Source: Oreohelix idahoensis (lineage: Eukaryota; Mollusca; Gastropoda; Stylommatophora; Oreohelicidae). From it: a DNA stretch of 64,000 nucleotides. Under the pieces are notes generated by a model. It was given only the letters and a program-made list of their open reading frames with translations, had not been told where the DNA came from and ran no database searches. Position 1 is the first letter of the stretch, and every line of letters begins with the position of its first letter. The stretch lies in contig JAMPIV010010592.1 in the NCBI GenBank assembly GCA_024509875.1, positions 186,001 through 250,000 of the forward strand. The letters are read 5' to 3'. The position numbers were made by a program, and so were the translations under genes. Shown here in pieces: positions 32,299 to 43,816 of this stretch.

Positions 32299-35157
32299 TG
32301 TAGAATGCTGGATTAAGGGTGGTTAAGGGCCATACTGGCCATCACTGAAGAAGGTATGTTGATAACCACTGTTGCAAGGACTGTTGCAGATAAGTAGATG
32401 GTTCAATGATGAAGGCAATGATGCTAGGTCGGGCTTACACAGATGGCCGACAAGGTGTGTGTGTGCGTGACGCTGTCAACAGACGCTAATGTGTGTAGTT
32501 CAGGATCAAAAGGCACGAGACAGTCAATAATGGTCACACACTCCAACACACATGTAGAAGTCAGTAAAGGGTATAACTTCTTTCTCGTTTTTCACTGTTT
32601 AATGATATAAGACAGTCACAAAGACATCCTGGCAAACAGTGTCCAGGTACATAGTCACAATTCACTGTCACGAATTACAGTTATAGAGAACATCAAGGAA
32701 ACACATCTTATACCTCTACTCTCCACTTTCTCTTCTCCGGCGATATCATAGATGCCATATAAAGTTTCTGACTCTAAGCAATCTCAATAATCTTTCGCCT
32801 TCCATGGCGTTACAACTGATGCCGTATGTAGTTTTCTGGCTTTAGGAAATCTCAATAATCTTTTCGCCTTCCATATAATATGCTCTGGGTGTCCTCCGAC
32901 AAATAACTAATGTGAATCTTTGGCAAGATGACCATATTCATATACTTATCAACTCTCCTCCGCACTAGGAGAAAGTCACCTCAAATGTCAGCCAACCATC
33001 TTGGGCTAATAGCATCCTAATACAAAGTTCTTGGTTACACCAAAAATAGTTTAAAGGGTATCTTTACCTTTTACTGTCATCCAAGAATAAAACCACAAAA
33101 GAAACGTACGCCATCCTAGGCTCTCAGAAATACTTATATCAGAATTATACCAGAGGAAGAATATCAAACATTTCTATATCACACCGAGGACTTTATTCCC
33201 CAAATTACACAGTCAGAAAAACATGGCTGACCTCCCTGGTCAAGCCTCCAGAGCGAACTGTCCTAAAACCACAGTCCTCCGGTCCCGCGCAAATCATTGC
33301 GCATGCCCAGATAGTCATCATCATCAGTTGCCATCTCCACAACGAAGGTTGGCTGTAATGGATCTCCAACGTCTTCTGTCTCTTGTCTTGATGGTGCACT
33401 CTGATAGACTCTTTCCTGTCCATCTCTTGATGTTGTCTTCCCACTTATAGCGCTGTCTTCCCCTTGCACGTTTGCCTTCAACTCTCCCTTCTGTTATGGT
33501 CTTCTGCAAGGTGTTATGCCTTTTTATGTGGCCAAAGTATTTTAGCTGTCGAACTTTGACCTCCCTCATTAGTTCTCTTTTCATACCTAGATTTTCTAGG
33601 ACCTCCTTATTTGTTTTCATCTCTTTCCATGAGATACGCCCCATTCTTCTATATATCCACATTTCAAGAGCCTCAGTTCTTTCTTCCAACTGCTTATTCA
33701 TCGTCCATGTTTCTGCGCCATACAGAAATGCAGAATATATATAACACTTTATGATTCTCAGTTTTAATTTGTGAGATAACTGGTTGGATGTCAGTATATG
33801 TTTCATGTTGTTGAATGTAGCTTTGGCCATTCCTATTCTCTTCTTGATTTCTGTTTCACATCTGCCATCTTCTGTTATTATATGACCGAGATATACGTAG
33901 CTCTTGACTTGTTCCAGGATTTCCCCATTTACGCTTATCTTTAATGTGGGTTTATCGTTTGTTTTGCTAATTATCATAGTTTTTGTTTTCTCAATATTAA
34001 TGTCGAGTCCATATTCATGACTTATACTGTTCACTTGCTTCACTAGTTCTTGTAACTCCTGTTCGCATTCAGCTAACAACACGGTATCATCTGCATATCT
34101 AAGGTTGTTTATTGACCTTCCACTGATGTTCAGTCCTGGTATTTCCTGTATCTGTCTGAAAATTTTTTCGGTGTATAAATTAAATAGGCAGGGGGACAGC
34201 ACACAACCTTGTCTGACACCTCTTTTTATGTCTATGTATGGTGAATAATTCCTTCCAGATCTTACTGTGGCAGTTTGCTCCCAATAAAGGTTACTGAGTA
34301 TTCTTATATCTTTTCCATCAATACCTATGTCTTCGAGGCATTCAATTATTTTCTCATGATGGACTCTGTCAAAAGCCTTCTTATAGTCAATGAAGCACAA
34401 ATACATACTTTTTTGGACCTCTGTATATTTTTCTGCTAATATTCTTAGGCAAAATATTGCCTCTCTTGTTCCACTGTTCCGTCTAAAACCAAACTGTTCT
34501 TCCTGGATTTCGCTGTCTACTTTACTTTTCATTCTTTCCTGTATGATTTTGAGCAGTATCTTAATTGCATGACTCATCAGGCTGATTGTTCTGAAGTCTG
34601 AACATTCTGTTGCATTTGGTTTTTTGGGCAATGTTATAAAAACTGATGTCTTCATGTCGTGTGGTATATATCCTGTATTGTATACATCGTTGCATATTTC
34701 TGTGATTGTATCTATACCAAAGCTCTCCAGAGCTTCTATCATTTCAATTTTTATGTTATCCATGCCTGCTGATTTTCCTTTTTGTATCATATGAATAGCA
34801 TTCTCTACTTCTGATCTGAGAATGTTTGGGCCTTCATTAGAATCTGGTGATGGTTTTTTACCTCTGTTGTCCTCGAATAATTCTTTTACGTATTCTGCCC
34901 ATCTGTTTGATATGTCTTTCTCATCAAGTAATATTACACCATTTTTGTTCTTACAAGCCCCTGAGTTGAGCTGACACTGGACCAGTCCTGGACTTTTCAT
35001 TGAAACTGATCGATACAACTCCTTAAATGGACAACTTGTCAAGTCAAGGGAAGATAACAACTAAATCCGCCCTGACTAAAAAAATATTAAAATCTATTAT
35101 ATACCTTAGACCATAAAAAAGTTTGCATCGAAAGCTTAAAACAAACTGACGTTAACA
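32299..35157 (-). repeat. 5' LTR of element C, split by a LINE fragment
   Basis: Starts TG at 32299 and ends CA at 35157. Without the LINE piece (~33316-34965) its length is ~1.2 kb, close to the LTRs of A and B. 32752-32880 holds a ~66-bp tandem duplication built on AATCTCAATAATC. The left LTR has lost the middle part. Confidence 0.78.
33316..34965 (-). mobile_element. 5'-truncated LINE, reverse transcriptase part
   Basis: A LINE ORF2 fragment inserted in the right LTR of element C. The minus-strand frame runs to 33324, and LINE similarity begins near ACKNKNGVILLDEKD. RT blocks: NFRTISLMSHAIK-type palm start (SDFRTISLMSH), FGFRRNSGTREA, CFIDYKKAFDRV, RQGCVLSPCLFN and the catalytic Y-A-D-D in NLRYADDTVLL. 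The thumb and C-terminus follow (FLYGAETWTM, GKRARGRQRYKW). No endonuclease is present, so the copy is 5'-truncated. A GATGATGAT tail after the stop marks the 3' end. The first ~30 residues of the frame are LTR sequence, a chance fusion. Clade uncertain (RTE- or CR1-like). Confidence 0.85.
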
Positions 35158-35975
35158 GTATGTTTTCAGGCATTCGTAAGAAATAAAGAAGTAGAACACT
35201 TAGACAACAGAAAAACAACAGACGTGAGTGGCTTACCCAGGATTCGAACTCTGGACCTTCCGTACGACAACACCACCTAGCTATGCAAGCGATTCACACT
35301 ATCCTCCCAGCCAGCTAGGCATCACCAAAAAATGATGCTTTGATGACCGGTCATTAGTGCGAAACGCGAGACCACACCGGAAGTTTACAATGCGCAGATT
35401 AGCCTATTAATGAAGCAATCACTTCTGTCGTTCTCTTATTATACAGTATATGTCAGTCCACACAAGACAAAGACCTTGATACTGTGTCTAGTAAATGATA
35501 GAAGACTTAAGAACAGTAGTATAGAACAGAGGGTAGGTTTCTGGTATTGTATAAACATTAATAACACATAAGGAAGGGAAACCCGAGGTCTGTAAACAAT
35601 AAATAAATATTAGACAAACATAAAGGTATGTTTTCAGGCATTCGTAAGAAATAAAGAAGTAGAACACTTAGACAACAGAAAAAAACAGACGTGAGTGGCT
35701 TACCCAGGATTCGAACCCCGGACCTTGCGTACGACAACACCGCCTAGCTATGCAAGAGAATCACACTATCCTCCCAGCCAGCTAGGCATCACCAAAAAAT
35801 GATGCTTTGAAAACTGGTCATTAGTGCGAAACGCCAGCCAACACCGGAAGTTTACAATGGGCAGCTTAGCCTATTAATGAAGCAATTACTTCTGTCGCTC
35901 CCCTATTATACAGTATATGTCAGTTCACACAAGACAAAGACCTTGATACTGTGTTTAATAAATGATAGAAGACTT
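35158..35975 (-). repeat. tRNA-like ~466-bp satellite, block 2
   Basis: Continues the unit broken by element C. Unit markers lie at 35224 and 35691 (period 467). The second unit keeps the B box GGTTCGAATCC; the first reads AGTTCGAATCC. The block is interrupted by a LINE after 35975. Confidence 0.9.
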
Positions 35976-36440
35976 GACTTGTCTTGCCACTGGATTGAGA
36001 TGGACGCAGGCGAGAGAGTGAGGTCGACGAATTGCGCAACTCTTCCTCACTTTAATCCAAATCACCGCGCAAGTCAATCTTTCATCTATTCATCCATCCA
36101 CTCACAAGTCCTGTGGCGATGGGCGAGCGGCGAAGCGGCAGGCGTAGGTACCCTGGCAGTCGTAGTCGCAGACCTACACACAGGCGGCTCAGGCCATATG
36201 GTCGTCTTCCACTGATCGGAGCAGCAGTGGGATTCGGCAGCCCCCTGAGTGTCTGAGCAGCCCTCTTTATGAAAGCACTGCTCACCTCCATGGCATGAGG
36301 AAGGGGCTAGAAAAGGTGCCCTAAACATTGCTTGCTCCACCATTACCTAACCAGCTTACCGCGGTTGGTGGGTACCCTACTTCGGCGGGCGACATTTAAG
36401 AAAAAGAAAGGACAGATTTTTTCCCCTCATTCTAGGCGCA
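35976..36440 (+). other. 5' region of the LINE at 35976-39681
   Basis: No separate ORF1 is visible. The sequence is more GC-rich than the surroundings and probably holds the internal promoter. Confidence 0.5.
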
Positions 36441-37733
36441 TGGAATGTGCGCACTCTCCTTGACAAAGACTTTAAAGCAAACAGACCTGAGAGACGAACT
36501 GCCCTGATTGGGAGAGAACTGGCCAGGTACAACATTGACATAGCAGCACTGAGTGAAACTCGACTTGCAGGTGAGGGCCAACTTTGCGAAAAGGGTGCAG
36601 GTTATACATTCTTTTGGAGCGGAAGGGGAACTGAAGAAAGACGAGAAGCAGGGGTTGGATTTGCAATCAAAACAGCAATTGTCAGCAAGTTAGCGGGGCC
36701 CCCAAAGGGAATAAATGACCGACTGATGACGGTCAAGATCCCCCTGTCTTATGGAAGAAAACATGCCAACATCATTAGCGCGTATGCACCAACTATGACA
36801 AACCAGGATGACGTCAAGGATAAGTTTCACGAAGAACTACATGCAGTCATTGCATCAGTTCCTAAAGCAGATAAGCTCATCATTCTTGGTGACTTTAATG
36901 CAAGAGTAGGCTCAGATAACATCTCCTGGAATGGCACTATTGGAAGGTATGGCGTGGGTCGCTGTAACAGCAATGGACTTCTTCTCCTCCAGACTTGCGC
37001 AGAACATGACCTCCTTGTCACCAACACCATTTTTCGACTTCCTACACGCAACAGGACCTCCTGGATGCACCCTCGCTCAAAGCATTGGCACTTAATTGAC
37101 TATGTAATTGTTAGGAAGAAGGACAGGCAAGATGTCCGGTTGACCAAGTCCATGTGTGGTGCCGAATGTTGGACTGATCATCGCCTCATTGTATCTAAAC
37201 TTAAAATTCGAATCCAACCAGCCAGGCGCCCTCAGGGGAAGAAAACTCAAAAGAGGCTGGATATCACCAAACTAAAGAAGACAAAAATCAAACAGTCATT
37301 TACTGACACCTTAGAAGACCGTCTCAAATCTATTTCGCTAGACGGCCAAAGTGTGGAAACAAATTGGGCAGCCGTAAGTGAGCAGATCTACAACACTGCT
37401 ACAGAGGTCCTGGGTCCTTCCATCAAGAAACAAAATGACTGGTTTGATGAGAACTCAGATGATATAAAGCAGATGTTGGCTGAGAAACACCATCTCCATA
37501 AAGCATATCTAAATGATCCAAAATCTACATCCAAGAAAGACGCTTTAAACAACATGCGTAGAATCGTCCAACATAAACTACGCCAGATGCGGGATTCATG
37601 GCTGAGTAATAAAGCAGATGAGCTCCAAGGCTTTACTGACAGTCATGACTTGAAAATTTTTTACCTTGCACTCAAAGCGGTCTATGGTCCAACATCATCA
37701 GGATCATTTCCCCTCCTTAATGCAGATGGATAA
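36441..37733 (+). CDS. LINE ORF2, endonuclease part
   Basis: Apurinic-endonuclease-like domain that nicks target DNA for target-primed reverse transcription. The frame is open from GAWNVRTLL through the metal-binding Glu in ALSETRLAG, YAPTMTNQ, the GDFNARVG block and the TDHRLI end, then a linker to RT. The start codon cannot be fixed: the frame is open upstream to about 36351 without a suitable Met. It ends at a TAA (37731-37733) in the same frame as the next part, so I read it as one nonsense mutation within a single ORF2. Confidence 0.9.
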   Translation, partial: WNVRTLLDKDFKANRPERRTALIGRELARYNIDIAALSETRLAGEGQLCEKGAGYTFFWSGRGTEERREAGVGFAIKTAIVSKLAGPPKGINDRLMTVKIPLSYGRKHANIISAYAPTMTNQDDVKDKFHEELHAVIASVPKADKLIILGDFNARVGSDNISWNGTIGRYGVGRCNSNGLLLLQTCAEHDLLVTNTIFRLPTRNRTSWMHPRSKHWHLIDYVIVRKKDRQDVRLTKSMCGAECWTDHRLIVSKLKIRIQPARRPQGKKTQKRLDITKLKKTKIKQSFTDTLEDRLKSISLDGQSVETNWAAVSEQIYNTATEVLGPSIKKQNDWFDENSDDIKQMLAEKHHLHKAYLNDPKSTSKKDALNNMRRIVQHKLRQMRDSWLSNKADELQGFTDSHDLKIFYLALKAVYGPTSSGSFPLLNADG

Positions 37734-39002
37734 ACACTAATTACAGACAAGGAAAAAATGCTCCAACGCTGGGTTGAGCATTTTAATAATATTCTGAACC
37801 AGCCATCATCTATTAACGACGAAGCCATCATCCGCCTGCCCCAAATTCCTATAAATGAAGCATTAGATGATGTACCAACTCTGGAGGAAACTAAAAAAGC
37901 AATTCATCAACTGTCTAGTGGAAAGGCCCCCGGCTCCGATTCAATTCCTGTTGAGGTTTATAAAGATGGCGATGCAGTTCTGATAGAGAAACTTCACATG
38001 ATCTTCCAGCAAATGTGGCAGAGTGAAACCATCCCACACGATCTCAAAGATGCGTCAATTATACATCCATATAAACGTAAAGGTAATCGCCAAGACTGTA
38101 ACAATCATCGAGGCATCTCTCTTTTATCAATCGCTGGGAAGATATTCGCCAGAATCCTTTTGAATCGCCTTACGGCTCATCTTGACAAAGGTCTTTTACC
38201 TGAAAGTCAGTGTGGATTCCGGAAAGAACGTGGAACCACAGATATGGTGTTTGCTGCAAGACAGCTACAAGAAAAATGCCAAGAACAGCACTGTGACCTG
38301 TACACAGCTTGCATCGACTTGACAAAGGCGTTCGACACAGTCAGTAGAGAGGGTCTATGGAAGATCATGGCAAAATATGGCTGCCCAAAGAAATTTATCA
38401 CAATAGTGCAGCAACTGCATGATGGAATGCAGGCTAGAATTCAGGAAAACGGTGAGCTATCAGAGCCTTTCCCCGTTTCAAATGGAGTTAAACAAGGGTG
38501 TGTACTTGCACCGACTCTGTTCAGTATCATGTTTTCTGCTATGCTGACTGATGCTTTTAGAGACGGGGACACAGGAATTGACATTAGTTATCGTATTGAT
38601 GGAAAATTGTTTAACCTTAGGAGGCTTCAAGCAAAAACCAAGGTCAAATCACACACCATCAGAGATCTTCTGTTTGCTGATGATTGTGCCCTCAATGCTG
38701 GCTCAGAGGCTGATCTGCAGCATAGTGTGGATAGATTCTCCGAAGCCTGCGCCAACTTTGGGCTTACCATCAACACGAAGAAAACAGAAATCATGTACCA
38801 ACCAGCTCCTGGCACAGTTTATACTGAGCCAATCATCAAGGTTAATGGTGAGAAACTGAATGTTGTGAACAGATTCACATACCTTGGTAGCACACTATCC
38901 CAGAACATTGTCATTGATGATGAGGTGAACACCAGGATCTCCAAAGCCAGCAGCACATTTTGGCAGACTATACACCAACGTTTGGCATCGAAGTGGCATT
39001 AG
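37734..39002 (+). CDS. LINE ORF2, reverse transcriptase part
   Basis: LINE reverse transcriptase in the same frame as the endonuclease. Blocks: SSGKAPGSDSIPVE, NHRGISLLSIAGK, CGFRKERGTTDM, ACIDLTKAFDTV, KQGCVLAPTLF and the catalytic FADD in LLFADDCAL, then thumb residues INTKKTEIM and FTYLGSTL. A single-base indel near 38980 shifts the frame just before the conserved W...SGIS segment, and the last residues before 39002 are out of frame. Confidence 0.92.
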   Translation, partial: TLITDKEKMLQRWVEHFNNILNQPSSINDEAIIRLPQIPINEALDDVPTLEETKKAIHQLSSGKAPGSDSIPVEVYKDGDAVLIEKLHMIFQQMWQSETIPHDLKDASIIHPYKRKGNRQDCNNHRGISLLSIAGKIFARILLNRLTAHLDKGLLPESQCGFRKERGTTDMVFAARQLQEKCQEQHCDLYTACIDLTKAFDTVSREGLWKIMAKYGCPKKFITIVQQLHDGMQARIQENGELSEPFPVSNGVKQGCVLAPTLFSIMFSAMLTDAFRDGDTGIDISYRIDGKLFNLRRLQAKTKVKSHTIRDLLFADDCALNAGSEADLQHSVDRFSEACANFGLTINTKKTEIMYQPAPGTVYTEPIIKVNGEKLNVVNRFTYLGSTLSQNIVIDDEVNTRISKASSTFWQTIHQRLASKWH

Positions 39003-39621
39003 TCTACAGACAAAGCTGAAGGTGTACAGAGCTGCGGTGCTTCCAGTGCTGCTATATGCATGTGAAACATGGACTGTATACAGGCGCCACGTAAAGAAGC
39101 TAAACCACTTCCATACAGTCTGTCTTAGGAAGATAATAAAGATCAAATGGCAATACAAGATACCGGATACCGCCGTTCTTTACAGAGGTGGTATCCCTAG
39201 TATTGATACTATTCTGATGCAGTCACAGATTCGCTGGGCAGGTCATGTAGTCCGCATGCCAGACCATCGACTGCCAAAGATACTCTTTTATGGTGAGATG
39301 CAGAAGGGTAAACGCTCCCATGGTGGCCAAAAGAAGCGCTTCAAAGACACGTTAAAGACGTCATTGAAAACCTTTGACATAAACCCAGACACATGGGAAG
39401 CTGCTGCGCAAGACCGAACTGCTTGGCGCACATCTCTTCGTAAAGGTGCAGCAGCATGCGAATCATCCAGAAGAGCAGCAGCGGAACAGCGGAGACAAGC
39501 TAGAAAGGACCGTGTAATAAAACCTTCACATGAAGCAAACATTCCCTGCCCACACTGTCCAAGATCTTTCCAGGCCCGCATCGGGCTCATCAGTCACCTT
39601 CGTACCCATAGACTAACCTAA
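39003..39621 (+). CDS. LINE ORF2, C-terminal domain with C2H2 finger
   Basis: Continuation of ORF2 after the frameshift: YACETWTVYRRH, HVVRMPDHRLPK, RFKDTLKTSLK and a basic stretch. It ends in a C2H2 finger of pattern C-x2-C-x12-H-x3-H (CPHC...HLRTH). The finger probably contributes to nucleic-acid binding. The stop is at 39619-39621, close to the element end. Confidence 0.88.
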
Positions 39622-39681
39622 CATATTCCTAAATAATTGGATGAACAGAGTGGTCTTCATCACCCGTGATGGACGAACAAC

Positions 39682-41001
39682 AGAAGACTTAAGAACAGTA
39701 GTATAGAACAGAGGGTAGGTTTCTGGTATTGTATAAACATTAATAACACATAAGGAAGGGAAACCCGAGGCCTGTAAACAGTAAATAAATATGAGACAAA
39801 CATAAAGGTATGTTTTCAGGCATTCGTAAGAAATAAAGAAGTAGAACACTTCGACAACAGAAAAACAACAGACGTGAGTGGCTTACCCAAGATTCGAACT
39901 CTGTACCTTCCGTACGACAACATCGCCTAGCTATGCAAGCGAATCACACTATCCTCCCAGCCAGCTAGGCATCACCAAAAATGATGCTTTCAAGATCTTT
40001 CATTAGTGCGAAACGCCAGACAACACCGGAAGTTTACAATGGGCAGCTTAGCCTATTAATGAAGCAATCACTTCTGTCATTCAACTATTATACAATATAT
40101 GTCAGTCCACACAAGACAAAGACCTTGATTATGTGTCTACTAAATGATAGAAGACTTAAGAACAGTAGTATAGAACAGAGGGTAGGTTTCTGGTGTTCTA
40201 TAAACATAAACAACACATAAGGAAGGGAAACCCGAGGTCTGTAAACAGTAAATTAATATGAGACAAACATAAAGGTATGTTTTCAGGCACTCGTAAGAAA
40301 TAAAGAAGTAGAACACTAGACAACAGAAAAACGACAGACGTGAGTGGCTTACCCAGGATTCTAACTCTGGACCTTCCGTACGACAACACTGCCTAGCTAT
40401 GCAAGCGAATCACACTATCCTTCCAGCCAGCTAGGCATTACCAAAAAATGATGCTTTGATGACCGGTCATTAGTGCGAAACGCCAGACAACACCGGAAGT
40501 TTACAATGGGCAGATTAGCTTATTAATGAAGCAATCACTTTTGTCGTTCTCTTATTATACAGTATATGTCAGTCCACACAAGACAAAGACCTTTATACTG
40601 TGTCTAGTAAATGATAGAAGACTTAAGAACAGTAGTATAGAACAGGGTTTCTGGTATTGTATAAACATTAATAACACATAAGGAAGGGAAACCCGAGGTC
40701 TGTAAACAGTAAATAAATATGAGACAAACATAAAGGTATGTTTTCAGGCACTCGTAAGAAATAAAGAAGTAGAACACTTAGACAACAGAAAAACAACAGA
40801 CGTGTGTGGCTTACCCAGGATTCGAACCCCGGACCTTCCGTACGACAACACCGCCTAGCTATGCAAGCGAATCACACTATCCTCCCGGCCAGCTAGGCAT
40901 CACCAAAAAATGATGCTTTGATGACCGGTCATTAGTGCGAAACGCCAGACAACAAAGGAAGTTTACAATGGGCAGCTTAACCTATTAATGAAGCAATCAC
41001 T
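39682..41001 (-). repeat. tRNA-like ~466-bp satellite, block 3
   Basis: Unit markers at 39874, 40340 and 40802 (periods 466 and 462). The B box is intact in the last unit and mutated in the others (for example TTAGAATCC at about 40358). The array ends abruptly at about 41001, in mid-unit, where hAT-like sequence begins. Confidence 0.9.
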
Positions 41002-41316
41002 TGGAAAAACACAAGTTGCGAAGAAAAATGGACACAACTATTCAGTCATTTCAAAGAAAAGAACATTTCATTGCCCAATCTTGTCCAAATTATAGAATAC
41101 ATTTTCAGCCTGCCAACCACATCTGCACCTGTTGAAAGGATATTCTCAATAATGAATAACAAATGGTCTGAAGAAAGAGGTAGAATGGCTGAATCAACTG
41201 TAAAAGCTTTATTGCGCTGCAAAGTTAATTGTGAACTAAATTGTAGTGAATTTTTCGGCGCGATTAACAATAACAAAGAATTTTTAAAGAAAGTTCACGC
41301 TAGTCATAAATATTAA
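41002..41316 (+). pseudogene. hAT transposase C-terminal fragment
   Basis: About 100 codons ending in a stop at 41316. The frame is open from the satellite junction (CEEKWTQLF). It contains the hAT dimerisation region: PNLVQIIEYIFSLPTTSAPV, then ERIFSIMNNKWSEERGRM and STVKALL. The rest of a hAT transposase (BED finger and RNase H-like core) is absent from the left, so this is a truncated relic fused to the satellite array. No terminal inverted repeat could be paired. Confidence 0.8.
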
Positions 41317-43643
41317 TAACTTTTTAATAATAAGCTATGTTCAGTTAAGAGTAATTAAAAATTATTACTACATATTTGTTGTTTTTTGTTAACCACTCCA
41401 TTACTTAGCCTTTTTGAATCATAAGTACTTAGCTGAATATACTTCTCTCTTTCTAAAATCGCATAGAAGGCGCTCACTTTCTGTTTCGAGCAAACTCTCG
41501 AAATTGTGCCGGTTTGAGAAAAAAATATTATGGTAAGTATACGTATATTACATACTGGTATAGACATTTACTAAATCAGTCCATGCAATCTAAGGGTAAG
41601 GTAAAAGATCCGGTTACACGCTCATTAAGGCATATTAGGACTATTGTGTTACTGTTATGCCCATATTTTCTTGACTATCGGCACACTAGGGGTGATGTGG
41701 TCAGCATCGTGCAGGCCATGCGATCTAAAGAGAACCTGGAAACAGACACAATGATTTGACAAATGTGATGCCACTTTCTCATATCGGCAGTTGTTCATAT
41801 TATTTGGAATTGAAAAAAAATATATATCCTAGCTATAACCCATCAGAGGTTGAATGGGATTTTCTTCTTCATTCCTTAAAAAAAGAAAAAAAGAAACAGA
41901 CCTGAGGGGGATGAAGACGGCGTTGAAAGACCTTGAACTGATGGCACGTAACAGGAAGTTGGCATAAGTTTGTTGAAGGCGTATGTTCCTTGGTAAATTG
42001 AAAGGTGAAAGAAGAACGGTAGAGCGGCGGCTGGATTGACGGGTTACCGAACCCCTAAGTAAGCGTTTGTTTTCTACACAATTATGCGGTCCCTGGTGTT
42101 CTCTTAAACATTTTTTTCTTACATGCTCATCTGCCATGTGGTTGTTGTTGGTGTTTTTGTTACACTAGGGCTGCTGAGCTTGTCGCTCTTTCACAGGCAC
42201 TGCCAAGTTGAAGAATCCTACATGGTAAACCTTGGCTTTTCCTGTAGCTTTTCTGCCATTTCGAAATTTATTGAGTTGGAGTAATAGGCTGCCTACTTTC
42301 ATTGTCGTCCTCTAGCTTTCTGTTCATAAATGTTGTCTGTTGTCACAACGTAATTGTCGTGAAGTGTTCTGTTTTCCCAACACGTCCTTCTGTGTAACTC
42401 TGACATTTTTTTTTTCCTTGCGTCTGTTATTTTGCTGTAATACCCTGTTCAACCAAAACCCATTGAAGGGTTACAAACGGTTATATTGGGGTATATAGTG
42501 TGTTAACGTCTTCGCTGGTATCTCGTTCCTAGTCCTGGAAATGAATGGCCCTGAAAAGGACCACTAGCTGCCTGTTTGGTCTCTACTCGATGTTGTCTTT
42601 TTTGGCTGTGTGTTGTTCATGACTGTCTTTATTAAATTTGGTAGGAGGTCCTTTAGGGTTTCAGTAATTATTTTGTCTTCCGCTTCTTTGCTTCTTTGTC
42701 TTCCCTGGTTGCTTTTTGGAAGGCGTTCCTCTACGATTTCGGTTATTATTTTGTCTTTAGTTTCTGTGCTGCTTTCTCTTCTTTAGGTAGCTTTTTGTTA
42801 TGATATCTTCTACGGTCCTTCTCTCTGTTTCAATTTTTTTGAGGATTTCTTCGTTCTCTTCCTTTAGCTCTGCGAGTTTGGCGATGTCGACTTCTATTTC
42901 GTGTTTGATGAGTTTCATGTGCTGTAACATTGCCTGGGCGCTCTGTACCGTGCGCCATACTTTATGATAACTGCTTGATACACGGACCAATCAGAAGGTA
43001 CCGTTATGCCGTGTTTACTACAGCCTTGGACAGTCAAAATTGCGAGTCTATTATGTGCAGACGAGTGGAGGATGCCATTTAATTGCAGACATAGGAATGA
43101 AGTACCACCTGGAAGAGGTCACTAATTCTACAACGGGAATGTTGCTCTGCACGTCTGTGCAGAGACTTTTCCGACCAGTAATATATTACGGGAGTAATCT
43201 TTGGTTGAATGCATCGGGGCCTCAGGTTAGTCCAGAATTTTGCTGTTTAGAGTACGCATAGAATACAATGAACTTAGGATAATAAAAGACTATTAGCTAG
43301 GAAGATATAGAATAATACAGGGAATGTTTTAAGCTTTACATGAATAAAATCGCTCCAGGAATAACGTAGATAAATAAATTCTTAGTTTTCCTGATTTGCC
43401 CACCTAGGAAGATTTTACAAATATTTTTTGGATGCAAATACTAGTTTTGCAGGGAAACCCCCTAGGACGCCCGACCTCGCACTATAAATAATGCGTGTCC
43501 TAAACAAAATAGGCCAGTCATATTTTAAAAATTACAGCAAGCGCAAAAGGTGTTAGTGATTATGGCCTTGCCTTCTGCATCTGAGAGCAGACCATTATAA
43601 CCATTAACAGCTCGACTGTATGTGCCTGAGGGTAAGAAAGTAT
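41317..43643. other. Anonymous sequence
   Basis: No gene I can support. A minus-strand frame at 42757-42990 encodes 77 residues with a heptad-like coiled coil (IAKLAELKEENEEILKKIE). It has no recognisable relatives or clear start context, and could be a fragment of a gag or host protein. Confidence 0.4.
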
Positions 43644-43669
43644 GTATATATATATATATATATATATAA
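43644..43669. repeat. (TA)n microsatellite
   Basis: Left piece of a TA tract that continues at 43804-43816 and 44766-44858. The intervening DNA is inserted sequence. Confidence 0.9.
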
Positions 43670-43803
43670 TCATCATCATCATGTGACGTATTCTTTCCAG
43701 AACGTTGTCTCCATTACAGCTGCTCTGAACGCATCACGATTCTGGGCAAGTCGACCTGCATCAGCCAAAGACAAGTTCAGACTCTCTGTGATGTCCTGGG
43801 TCC
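43670..43803 (-). mobile_element. LINE 3' stub in a TA tract
   Basis: On the minus strand about 40 codons (SLADAGRLAQNRDAFRAAV, then WKEYVT and a stop) match the C-terminal end of LINE ORF2 proteins. They are followed directly by an (ATG)n tail. Everything upstream is missing, so this is an extreme 5' truncation. TA repeats flank both sides. Confidence 0.7.
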
Positions 43804-43816
43804 ATATATATATATA

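Larger units (their letters stand above)
14868..35157 (-). mobile_element. Element C: older GMR1-like retrotransposon hosting nested insertions
   Basis: A minus-strand LTR retrotransposon of the same family as A. Its outer ends are exact: TG at 14868, CA at 35157, and target duplication GTATG at 14863-14867 and 35158-35162. Removing it restores a continuous satellite unit. Coding order on the minus strand is gag, basic region, protease, integrase, RT, RNase H, as in A. Nested inside are element B (15733-24411), a LINE tail (28035-28917) and a LINE RT fragment (~33316-34965). Shared LTR parts differ at about six of ~240 positions. Nonsense codons and frameshifts are frequent. Confidence 0.92.
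35976..39681 (+). mobile_element. Near full-length LINE with C-terminal zinc finger
   Basis: A 3.7-kb non-LTR retrotransposon inserted in a satellite unit, with 9-bp target duplication AGAAGACTT at 35967-35975 and 39682-39690. It has a ~465-bp 5' region, then one ORF2 coding endonuclease, reverse transcriptase and a C2H2 finger, and a ~60-bp 3' end (ATCACCCGTGATGGACGAAC) without poly-A. ORF2 is broken by one stop and one frameshift. Confidence 0.9.

Noticed and set aside
33223..33450. Plus-strand open frames over 33223-33744
   Set aside because: They are antisense to the LINE reverse transcriptase C-terminus.
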